Assembly (NCBI GenBank): GCA_013816225.1 | Contig: JACDEQ010000027.1 | Span: forward strand, 1-14,388 | Direction: 5' to 3' | DNA length: 14,388 bases | Origin: Armatimonadota bacterium | GTDB lineage: Bacteria > Armatimonadota > Fimbriimonadia > Fimbriimonadales > ATM1 | Part shown: positions 5,974 to 11,389 of the stretch, one piece after another | Layout: the number at the start of each line of letters is the position of its first letter | Position numbering within the stretch: position 1 is the first letter of the stretch | Notes under the pieces: generated by a model | What the model saw: the letters and a program-made list of their open reading frames with translations, nothing else | Database searches by the model: none | What the model was told of the DNA's origin: nothing | Translations under genes and position numbers: made by a program

Positions 5974-6759
5974 ATGAAACTCAACATTAAGTACGCGTTG
6001 GTGTCGCTAGGCCTCGGGTTGACGGTCTCTTCCCACGCTATCGTGACGTTTGGGGGCAGCGACGCTTATGGCGTTCAAACGAGCGTAAGCCTGCTCACAT
6101 TCAATCTCAACATTGGGGCTGTGCCCACGGCATCCGGCACTGCGCCCCCGCCCTATAACGACACTGACCAAGTGTTATCGCTGAATGTTTCCGGAGGTGC
6201 GCTCGGCAGTTTGTCGACGGGCATCATGACGGTGAATGCATCGTCCGATGTCGACGGCACCGCGGGAAGTCGGTTCGCTATGGCGGACGCGGAAGTTAAC
6301 GGCCTTAATTTGGTGCTCGTTCCCGGAACCGGCTCTCCAGATCTCCTGAACCTGACGGCAGATCAAGTCACCAGCGATTCCATGGTATCTGGGGACTTCG
6401 GGAGCTTGGTTGGAGTCGGCAACACCGTCTTGACCAATACAGTTCTCACGATACTGGGCACCGGAGTTTCGATCAACTCCAACCCCGCGCCGAACACGGT
6501 CGTGTTCAACTCGCTCGGTATTACTATTACTCTAAACGAGCAGTTCGCGTCGGGCGACGGCATCAGCAGCCGCGGCCAAACTACGAATGCTATACACATA
6601 GGGCTCGTGGATGTCGTGGGCGGGGGTGGCCTCGTCAATGGCGATATCGTCATTGCGCACTCGGCGGCAAACCTCGAGGCGGTCGTGCCCGAACCGACCT
6701 CCATCATCGGAGCCGTCGTCGGACTTGCTTGGTTAGCGGCGCGGAGGCGGCGCAGGTAA
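5974..6759 (+). CDS. PEP-CTERM exported protein, choice-of-anchor P-like (paralogue 1)
   Basis: 261 residues. The signal peptide is about residues 1-22 (KYALVSLGLGLTVSSHA, cleavage after SHA). The mature part is beta-rich and nearly cysteine-free. It contains the run NPAPNTVVFNSLGITITLNE (175-194) and TTNAIHIGL (203-211), which I associate with choice-of-anchor P surface proteins. It ends in a canonical PEP-CTERM tail: VPEP at 238-241, a hydrophobic helix, and RRRRR. Such tails are recognised by exosortase in the inner membrane after Sec export and are usually linked to exopolysaccharide and cell-surface or biofilm matrix. The start has AGGAGGA at 5961-5967, spacer 6. It matches the 8275 product at 219 of 261 positions by my count with no gaps. 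Function of the mature domain unknown. Confidence 0.9.
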   Translation: MKLNIKYALVSLGLGLTVSSHAIVTFGGSDAYGVQTSVSLLTFNLNIGAVPTASGTAPPPYNDTDQVLSLNVSGGALGSLSTGIMTVNASSDVDGTAGSRFAMADAEVNGLNLVLVPGTGSPDLLNLTADQVTSDSMVSGDFGSLVGVGNTVLTNTVLTILGTGVSINSNPAPNTVVFNSLGITITLNEQFASGDGISSRGQTTNAIHIGLVDVVGGGGLVNGDIVIAHSAANLEAVVPEPTSIIGAVVGLAWLAARRRRR

Positions 6760-6779
6760 TTACTTCGAGCTGACGGCAT

Positions 6780-6818
6780 GGCCCGGGGCGGTGAGCCAAG
6801 GGGGCAGCCGCGCCGGGC
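6780..6818 (+). terminator. Possible terminator hairpin after the first PEP-CTERM gene
   Basis: GGCCCGG at 6780-6786 can pair with CCGGGC at 6813-6818, 20 bases after the stop. There is no T-run. Its left half resembles the hairpin after the paralogue (9081-9107), so the 3' flank may have been duplicated with the gene. Confidence 0.35.
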
Positions 6819-6981
6819 GCCCGATTGACCGTCTCAGTTTTAGCGTAGGCATGAGCGAGCTCAAGGGCCAAGTGGACTCTTTTCCCAAAACGTTCTCTTA
6901 TTCCGAAAAACCCCTTGGTTCGGGACTGTTGTCTGTCACGGCGCAAACGTTTAACTCTCTCTAATAGTTGGTGTCTCGCGC

Positions 6982-7120
6982 CTAAATCGTGACACGCTCA
7001 GCGATTCGATCCAGCGACCGCCCGTCCTCGATCTTCAGCTGCGAGGGGATCATCACCACAAATTCATCGCCTTGCGCACAGCTTACGGTACCGAGGCGCA
7101 GGTTGGTCGTCGATTCGGGC
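6982..7120 (-). pseudogene. Possible gene remnant (C-terminal fragment)
   Basis: The minus frame ending at TAG 6982-6984 reads LRLGTVSCAQGDEFVVMIPS followed by QLKIEDGRSLDRIAERVTI. Composition and third-position bias are protein-like. The GDEFVVMIP run recalls the end of a GGDEF signature (RxGGDEFxxxxP), but the domain before it is missing, and upstream of about 7120 the frame reads as low-complexity arginine-rich sequence. There is no start codon with a Shine-Dalgarno. I treat it as a decayed fragment; the GGDEF resemblance may be chance. Confidence 0.25.
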
Positions 7121-7222
7121 CTACGGAGCGTAGCCCGAGAACGGCCTCGCGGCAGAGATCTGTATTTAGGAAGCGAAAGTGCGGGAATCGACGATTCCGG
7201 GCCCGATACGCCTAGTGTCGAG

Positions 7223-7242
7223 CGGGGAAACGACGATTCCCG
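7223..7242 (-). terminator. Possible terminator of the minus-strand PEP-CTERM gene
   Basis: Ten bases after the 7252 stop (reading minus), CGGGAA-TCGTCGT-TTCCCCG forms a 6-base-pair stem with one bulged base. No strong U-tract follows, so efficiency is doubtful. The nearby palindrome at 7184-7198 could contribute. Confidence 0.3.
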
Positions 7243-7251
7243 TGCGGCGGT

Positions 7252-8025
7252 TCAGCGTAGCCGACGCCTGGCGAGGAGGAGGAGGCCGACGCCGAGAGCG
7301 ATCATGCTCGCCGGCTCGGGTACGGCCTGGAACTCTCCACCCAGCGTGTTCTGGCCGACAAGCGGTTCGAAGGTGGCCGATCCCATGGGGGTTCCATCCT
7401 TCGCGAACTGGAAGAACGTGCCCGGCTGGGCTTGCGTGCCCATCCACAGTGTGCCGTCGGCATGATCCAGCGCCAAGCACGTGATCGACGTCATCCCTGG
7501 GACAAATGAGCCCAGCGGAGTCCCGTCCATGGCGAAATGCTCGACAACGTTGAGGTCCCAACCCGAGACCCAGAGTGTGTTGTCCGAAAAGTCATACGTG
7601 ATGCCGAGGCGCTCGGCGGAGCCACCAAGAGCGAACAGCAAGGAAGGATTCGACCAGTCGCGGTCGGTACGCCACACACCGCCGACGCTCCAGTCTACTA
7701 GGTAGTTGTTGTTCAGGTCGGTCGTCCCATCCCAAGCGCTTCCGATCCCGGCCGGAAAGGCGTAGCGCGCGCCCGTATCCACGCCACCGAGCGTGTACTC
7801 CGCGCCCTGTGACCCATTGGTCAGGGTCCGGACCTCACTCCCCACCGCGATCGGATATTCGCCGCCGGTAGCGCCGACCCAAGAGCGGTTGACTGCACCC
7901 CCTTGAACCACCCAGAGCATGCCTTGGTCGCCCGCGGTCAAATAGTACTCGCTGGTGGGCCCGACACCGGCCTGCGCACCGGCAATGGATGCAAATACCA
8001 AACTAACGAGAAAACCCTTTTTCAT
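7252..8025 (-). CDS. PEP-CTERM exported protein with propeller-like repeats
   Basis: 257 residues. The signal peptide is about 1-19 (MKKGFLVSLVFASIAGAQA). The C-terminus is a PEP-CTERM anchor: VPEP at 235-238, then IALGVGLLLLA and RRRLR. The mature part contains repeated strand-turn units typical of beta-propellers: ITYDFSDNTLWVSGWD, VVEHFAMDGTPLGSFVPGM, LALDHADGTLWMGTQA and FFQFAKDGTPMGS. The DGTPxGS turns and the D-NTLW / D-GTLW pair mark at least two blades; 200 residues is short for a full seven-blade propeller. It is presumably exported and sorted by exosortase. The Shine-Dalgarno GGGAG precedes the ATG by about 6 bases, and a small hairpin (8038-8053) sits just 5' of it. No catalytic motif is recognised. 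Confidence 0.88.
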   Translation of the reverse strand: MKKGFLVSLVFASIAGAQAGVGPTSEYYLTAGDQGMLWVVQGGAVNRSWVGATGGEYPIAVGSEVRTLTNGSQGAEYTLGGVDTGARYAFPAGIGSAWDGTTDLNNNYLVDWSVGGVWRTDRDWSNPSLLFALGGSAERLGITYDFSDNTLWVSGWDLNVVEHFAMDGTPLGSFVPGMTSITCLALDHADGTLWMGTQAQPGTFFQFAKDGTPMGSATFEPLVGQNTLGGEFQAVPEPASMIALGVGLLLLARRRLR

Positions 8026-8037
8026 TTATATCTCCCT

Positions 8038-8081
8038 GCAGTCAAAGGACTGCCTTTCCATTGTACACCGGGACTACAATG
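8038..8081. promoter_or_regulatory. Inverted repeats in the divergent region between two PEP-CTERM genes
   Basis: Two perfect inverted repeats occur here. GCAGTC-AAAG-GACTGC (8038-8053) lies directly 5' of the Shine-Dalgarno of the minus-strand gene and could form an mRNA hairpin. CATTGTA-N9-TACAATG (8059-8065 and 8075-8081) is operator-like. Each of its arms also contains a TACAAT -10-like hexamer, one per strand, so it may be a divergent promoter or operator. No good -35 is seen for either. Confidence 0.4.
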
Positions 8082-8197
8082 CAAAAACCGGGGCAGCTAC
8101 ACCTCCGTCATGGGTTTGGTCGGGACACCGTCCCTTTTCGAGCTCACGGAGCGAATTAAGACGTGCCGCAGGGAGTCTTGCCCGGCCGAACCAAGTC

Positions 8198-8233
8198 GAA
8201 TGGTCACAATATCGGATTCGGCCACATATAGAT
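8198..8233 (+). promoter_or_regulatory. Conserved upstream element, copy 2
   Basis: GAATGGTCACAATATCGGAT (8198-8217), then 9 bases, then TATAGAT (8227-8233), is the counterpart of the element at 5902-5939. Just downstream is an 8-base-pair inverted repeat, TTAGTAAG (8236-8243) with CTTACTAA (8255-8262), ending at the Shine-Dalgarno. That hairpin is not conserved in copy 1. Confidence 0.5.
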
Positions 8234-8274
8234 AGTTAGTAAGACCATTCTTGGCTTACTAAGGGAGAAGTTAA

Positions 8275-9060
8275 ATGAAACTCAACATCAAGTACGCGTT
8301 GTTGTCGCTAGGCCTCGGGTTGACGGTCTCTTCCCACGCTATCGTGACGTTTGGGGCCAGCGACGCATACGGCGTCCAAGCGGGGGTGACCCTGCTCACT
8401 TTCAATCTCAACGTGGCGGCGGTGCCCACAGCATCCGGCAGCGCGCCTGCGCCCTATAGCGATACTGATCAAGTGTTATCCTTGTTCGTCTCCGGCGGCC
8501 CGCTTGGCACTCTGTCGACAGGCGTCATGACGGTGAACGCATCGTCCGATGTCGACGGCGGTGCGGGGAACCGATTCGCTATGGCGGATGCGGAAGTGAA
8601 CGAGCTTAGCCTGGTGCTAGTACCCGGGCTTGGAGATCCGCCCCTATTGAACCTGACAGCCGATCAAGTCGTTAGCGATTCAATCGTATCCGGAGACTTC
8701 GGCAGCTTGGTTGGAGTCGGCGACACCGTTCTGACGAATACGGTTCTCACGATACTCGGCGTTGGCGTTGCGATCAACGCAAACCCGGCGCCGAACACGG
8801 TCGTGTTCAACAACCTTGGAATCACGGTTACTCTAAACGAACAGTTCGTGTCGGGCGACGGCATCAATAGTCGCGGGCAAACTACGAACGCTATTCACAT
8901 AGGGCTCGAGGATGTCGGGGCCGGAGGCGGCCTCGTCAACGGCGACATCGTCATTTCGCACTCGGCGGCAAGCTTAGAGGCAGTGGTGCCGGAACCGTCC
9001 TCGATGGTTGCAGCCGTCGTCGGCTTAGGCTGGCTAGCGGTTCGCAGACGACGAAGATGA
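8275..9060 (+). CDS. PEP-CTERM exported protein, choice-of-anchor P-like (paralogue 2)
   Basis: 261 residues, gap-free paralogue of the 5974 product with 42 differences by my count, most of them conservative. The signal peptide (1-22) is nearly identical. The mature part keeps NPAPNTVVFNNLGITVTLNE and TTNAIHIGL. The tail is VPEPSSMVAAVVGLGWLAVR plus RRRR. Variable sites cluster at 36-60, 71-80 and in the anchor helix, while 141-160 and 201-210 are almost unchanged, as expected for a conserved exported fold with exposed variable loops. GGGAG at 8263-8267 precedes the ATG with a 7-base spacer. The pair flanks an unrelated PEP-CTERM gene on the opposite strand, so this was not a simple tandem duplication, or the middle gene was inserted later. 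Confidence 0.9.
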   Translation: MKLNIKYALLSLGLGLTVSSHAIVTFGASDAYGVQAGVTLLTFNLNVAAVPTASGSAPAPYSDTDQVLSLFVSGGPLGTLSTGVMTVNASSDVDGGAGNRFAMADAEVNELSLVLVPGLGDPPLLNLTADQVVSDSIVSGDFGSLVGVGDTVLTNTVLTILGVGVAINANPAPNTVVFNNLGITVTLNEQFVSGDGINSRGQTTNAIHIGLEDVGAGGGLVNGDIVISHSAASLEAVVPEPSSMVAAVVGLGWLAVRRRRR

Positions 9061-9080
9061 GCGTTTGAAGGTAACGAATA

Positions 9081-9107
9081 GGCCCGGGCGGAGCCAGGCA
9101 CCGGGCC
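9081..9107 (+). terminator. Probable terminator hairpin after PEP-CTERM paralogue 2
   Basis: GGCCCGG (9081-9087) and CCGGGCC (9101-9107) make a perfect 7-base-pair GC stem with a 13-base loop, 20 bases after the stop. The U-tract is missing. Confidence 0.45.
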
Positions 9108-9154
9108 AGCACTTCCTACGCGCGGCTTTGCGTGTGTCACCGGCCGATTGTTAC

Positions 9155-9177
9155 AGCACCACCGTCACGGTGGTGCT
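9155..9177. repeat. Perfect 11+1+11 palindrome
   Basis: AGCACCACCGT, a single C, then ACGGTGGTGCT. It is the longest uninterrupted inverted repeat in the window. As RNA it would form a 10-base-pair stem with a TCA loop and no U-tract on either side. It may be a protein binding site, part of a terminator array, or a REP-like element. Confidence 0.6.
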
Positions 9178-9378
9178 CTGTACACGGTTGTCGTTTGTGT
9201 TCACACTGAACCTTGTTCTGCCCGTGGGTGGCCCCTCGGCCAGGCGCAGCAAGCGAATCATCTGATGTCGAGCAGGTCGGCGATTCCGGCGCAGGTTTCG
9301 CAAAGGGCAGGCTACTCTTCACCGGAGCTTGTTACAAATCGGGTCGCACCGACCAATATAGGATTGTTCATTTCTTCC

Positions 9379-9417
9379 GAGCCCGCCGTTCGCACCCCCT
9401 TGTGAAACAGCGGGCTC
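9379..9417. repeat. Inverted repeat (8-base-pair GC stem)
   Basis: GAGCCCGC (9379-9386) and GCGGGCTC (9410-9417) are exact complements separated by 23 bases. It could be a terminator remnant; there is no adjacent T-run. Confidence 0.4.
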
Positions 9418-9492
9418 CTCCATTCCAGGATGCCCACAGTGCGGGCGCGCCCGGCAACAGTCGTTTTCCAAAGAACAGATTGGACTATTAGA

Positions 9493-9532
9493 AAGCCGGG
9501 GCGGATGAAGGGGGTCCTACTCCGCCCGGCTT
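9493..9532 (-). terminator. Rho-independent terminator of the ice-binding-like gene
   Basis: Nineteen bases after the 9551 stop, reading minus, AAGCCGGGCGGA pairs with TCCGCCCCGGCTT (one bulged C). CTTTCT follows. The stem is strong and the tail fair. Confidence 0.7.
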
Positions 9533-9550
9533 ATCCCCAATTGAGACGGC

Positions 9551-10306
9551 CTATTTGCGCCGCCGTCTCACGGCTATCACAGCAAGCCCTGCGCCCAACG
9601 CAACAATCGATGCGGGTTCAGGTACCACGCCACATGCCGCTATTGTATTGTCATCCAGCGTGACCGCGCCATTCCGAGCTAGGGCGCTGCCCTCGAGGAT
9701 CGTGGAGCCCGTCTCCATGGTGATGCTCGTCAAGGCGAGTATGTGGCCCGCGAACGTAGTACCCGTACCCACCGTAGCCGAGCTTCCCACCTGCCAATAT
9801 ACATTGCAGGCATCTCCGCTGTTGATCACCTGCACCGAAGAGCCGCTCGCCGTAATGAGGGTGCTTCCGATCTGGAAATCAAAGCGGGCGTTCGGATCAC
9901 CTTGCGCATCGAGGGTCAATGTGCCCGTGAGGAACGCCGAGGACGAAAAATGATAAACCCCTGCAAAGAGCGTCATCCCCCCTAGATCTTGACCTGTCAA
10001 CTTTTCGTCGAACGCCTCGCCTTCCAGAACGTCGTAGGCGATCGTTACGTCGGCCTGGGCTTGCTGGGCGACGGCGTCCCCCGCGTGTATCTCTCCGTTT
10101 TCGACGATGCCTGGCGGAAAGCCTTTGATCTCGGTACCCGGCCAGACGCCCAGGTCGCCGAAGAGCACGGTCGGGCCGGTGTTGGTCACCCTGGAACCGG
10201 CTAATACTGCGAAGGATTCGGCTGTGCCAAGCAACTGGGCGTTGGCTTCCGTCAGCAGACCCAAGAACGTGAAAGCTGCGACAGCGGCCTCCAATCTGCA
10301 TTTCAT
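9551..10306 (-). CDS. Ice-binding-like (DUF3494) protein with PEP-CTERM anchor
   Basis: 251 residues. The signal peptide is about 1-23 (cleavage after EANA). The DUF3494 ice-binding-like domain covers about 25-222 and shows the family opening LGTAESFAVLAGSRVTNTGP, then GDLGVWPGTEIKGFPPGIV, AVAQQAQADVTIAYDVLEG, ARFDFQIGSTLITASGSSV and TFAGHILALTSITMETGS. These build a discontinuous beta-solenoid. A GVVPEPASIVALGAG helix and RRRRK close it, so the protein is probably exported and sorted by exosortase. True ice binding has been shown for some family members. In many mesophiles the same fold is thought to serve in adhesion, so the substrate is open. The Shine-Dalgarno AAGGAG lies 8 bases before the ATG. 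A long hairpin (10336-10397) lies upstream. Confidence 0.92.
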   Translation of the reverse strand: MKCRLEAAVAAFTFLGLLTEANAQLLGTAESFAVLAGSRVTNTGPTVLFGDLGVWPGTEIKGFPPGIVENGEIHAGDAVAQQAQADVTIAYDVLEGEAFDEKLTGQDLGGMTLFAGVYHFSSSAFLTGTLTLDAQGDPNARFDFQIGSTLITASGSSVQVINSGDACNVYWQVGSSATVGTGTTFAGHILALTSITMETGSTILEGSALARNGAVTLDDNTIAACGVVPEPASIVALGAGLAVIAVRRRRK

Positions 10307-10335
10307 GCTTAATGCTCCTTTCTAACGGTCTCGCG

Positions 10336-10397
10336 AAGTGCAGATCTTAAGTTCTTTCCGGAACTATAAGGAGGGAAAGAACAATTAAGATGCACTT
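10336..10397 (-). promoter_or_regulatory. Long inverted repeat with anti-Shine-Dalgarno loop upstream of the ice-binding-like gene
   Basis: The arms pair over 22 base pairs in three blocks: 10336-10342 with 10391-10397, 10345-10350 with 10385-10390, and 10351-10359 with 10374-10382. Two 2-base bulges separate the blocks, and the loop is 14 bases. Read on the minus strand, the loop contains CTCCTT (complement of 10368-10373), the exact complement of the AAGGAG ribosome binding site (complement of 10315-10320) of the downstream gene. It could be a cis-acting RNA switch, an operator, or a terminal-inverted-repeat relic. Confidence 0.6.
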
Positions 10398-10448
10398 TCC
10401 AATGTCTAGCTACCAAGCTATGGTACTTGCTAAAGAGGCAGTTGTCAA

Positions 10449-10465
10449 GTCGTTTTTTTAACGAC
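10449..10465 (-). terminator. Weak hairpin after the HTH-PAS gene
   Basis: GTCGTT and AACGAC form a 6-base-pair stem around a homopolymer loop (T-run on plus, A-run on minus), 19 bases after the stop. No U-tract follows on the minus strand, so this is a weak candidate. Confidence 0.25.
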
Positions 10466-10483
10466 GTACAAAACTACAGCGGA

Positions 10484-11053
10484 CTACACGCTGCCACGCG
10501 GGAGCGTCATCATGCCGATGCAGCCCGTGATTGCGCCGTCATCGTCTTTGAGCGGCCGCACGGAGAATTGCACCACGTCGCCCGCGACTCGCGCTTCAGC
10601 AGGGACGCCCGCGAGTGCGCTGAGGTCGGCCGCAACGGCCGGGTGGTTTTTGGCATCAGTGCGGAACGCATCAAAAATGGTGCGGCCGACCTCGCAGCGC
10701 ATGTCTTCAGGGAAATCAGGACTGTCGCATCCCGACGCGTGGGTGATTCGCAAATCGAGGTCGGTCGCCCAGGCAACGCAGCGAAATTGATCCATTGCCA
10801 ACTGGATCTGGGCACGGCCGACGTGAAGGTCGAGCAGGCAGTCCCTCTCCGCCTGCGCGGCCCTCTCGCCGATGATCCGGGCTATGACCGCGGTCCGGTT
10901 ATCGCCCTGAACTTTCGTGCGGATGCGTACCCAATAGGTATTGATGGTGCTCGGGCTTAACCCCAGCTTCTTAGCGATGCTGTCGTTAGTGTGTCCTTCA
11001 ATCGCAAGTTGGACGAGTTGCTCTTCTCTGGGCGATAAGACCTGTGTGCCCAT
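10484..11053 (-). CDS. LuxR-type HTH regulator with C-terminal PAS domain
   Basis: 189 residues from ATG 11053. Residues 5-62 form a GerE/LuxR helix-turn-helix: VLSPREEQLVQLAIEGHTND, then SIAKKLGLSPSTINTYWVRI. Residues 63-88 look like a linking helix. Residues 90-186 are PAS-like (CVAWATDLDLRITHASG, then GRTIFDAFRTDAKNHPAVAA and VVQFSVRPLKDDDGAITGCI). In most LuxR-family proteins the sensor comes first and the HTH last; here the order is reversed, and no receiver domain is present. It probably binds DNA in the cytosol in response to a small ligand or redox cue sensed by PAS; the ligand is unknown. The frame stays open for 110 codons upstream, but that part is Arg/Ala-rich and unlike any domain, so I start at MGTQVLSP, although it lacks a Shine-Dalgarno. 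Its neighbour is the ice-binding-like gene. Confidence 0.83.
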   Translation of the reverse strand: MGTQVLSPREEQLVQLAIEGHTNDSIAKKLGLSPSTINTYWVRIRTKVQGDNRTAVIARIIGERAAQAERDCLLDLHVGRAQIQLAMDQFRCVAWATDLDLRITHASGCDSPDFPEDMRCEVGRTIFDAFRTDAKNHPAVAADLSALAGVPAEARVAGDVVQFSVRPLKDDDGAITGCIGMMTLPRGSV

Positions 11054-11146
11054 GCTCTGTATACTACGTTGATTTGGAGCGTAGAGCGCGGCGACCGTCA
11101 CAGAAAGGCTCGTCGCTGCCGATAATATTTGTTCCACTCGGAAACA

Positions 11147-11186
11147 CCCGCCGTTCACCAACCCTCGGTGAATCGGCGGGGTTTTT
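11147..11186 (+). terminator. Strong intrinsic terminator on the plus strand with no visible upstream gene
   Basis: CCCGCCGTTCACC (11147-11159) pairs with GGTGAA-T-CGGCGGG (11167-11180), giving 13 base pairs with one bulge and a 7-base loop. GTTTTT follows (11181-11186). All nearby genes lie on the minus strand, so it would end an unannotated plus-strand RNA, or act in the other direction with only TGTTTCC as tail. Confidence 0.65.
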
Positions 11187-11340
11187 GGCTCCAGGTGGGC
11201 CTTTCTGCCCACAGGAAGGCCTTGACGAGCACTGGCGCCAGGTTCACCGCCGTATACTTTCTTACTGACGTTGCGGGTGGCCCGCATTGCTTCACTCGAT
11301 GCGGCTCTCGCCGCCGCTGCGAAGCCGGCCCATGCCGATT

Positions 11341-11376
11341 GCAAAAGAGGGCGCGACCGTTTGTCGGTACGCGCCC
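11341..11376 (-). terminator. Intrinsic terminator of the rpsO-pnp operon
   Basis: Reading minus, GGGCGCG-T-ACCG, loop ACAAA, CGGT-CGCGCCC form 11 base pairs with one bulge. TCTTTTGC follows. It begins 14 bases after the pnp stop. Confidence 0.8.
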
Positions 11377-11389
11377 CCTTCATGCCTAG

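Larger units (their letters stand above)
6760..7251. other. Intergenic region with hairpins and a coding-like remnant
   Basis: 492 bases lie between the convergent genes 5974-6759 and 7252-8025. They hold a GC hairpin after the first gene and a minus-strand coding-like remnant (6982-7120). There is an imperfect inverted repeat CGGGCcTACG-GAG-CGTAGCCCG at 7116-7137, and a perfect 7+1+7 palindrome GGAATCG-A-CGATTCC at 7184-7198. The decamer CGACGATTCC occurs at 7189-7198 and 7231-7240. No intact gene is seen. Confidence 0.6.
9061..9550. other. Hairpin-rich intergenic region
   Basis: 490 bases lie between convergent genes. Four hairpins are listed separately (9081-9107, 9155-9177, 9379-9417, 9493-9532). 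A plus frame is open over 9213-9491, but its translation is Pro/Arg/Ser-rich and has no ribosome binding site, so I do not call it. No RNA gene is recognised. Confidence 0.6.
11054..11389. other. Intergenic region between pnp and the HTH-PAS gene
   Basis: 336 bases contain the pnp terminator (11341-11376) and a strong hairpin with a plus-strand T-run (11147-11186). No credible ORF is present. The space 11054-11140 should hold the promoter of the regulator; AT-rich TATTAT (complement of 11124-11129) is a possible -10 without a convincing -35. Confidence 0.5.

Noticed and set aside
9213..9491. 92-codon plus-strand frame
   Set aside because: No Shine-Dalgarno, biased Pro/Arg/Ser composition, and it contains the 9379-9417 inverted repeat.
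10389..10463. 24-codon frame starting in the right arm of the long inverted repeat
   Set aside because: GGAGG lies about 15 bases away and the frame runs into a T-run; most likely chance.
11054..11383. Upstream extension of the HTH-PAS gene by 110 codons
   Set aside because: Composition is Arg/Ala/Ser-rich without a fold, it spans the strong hairpin at 11147-11186 and the pnp terminator, and the HTH domain begins right after Met 11053.
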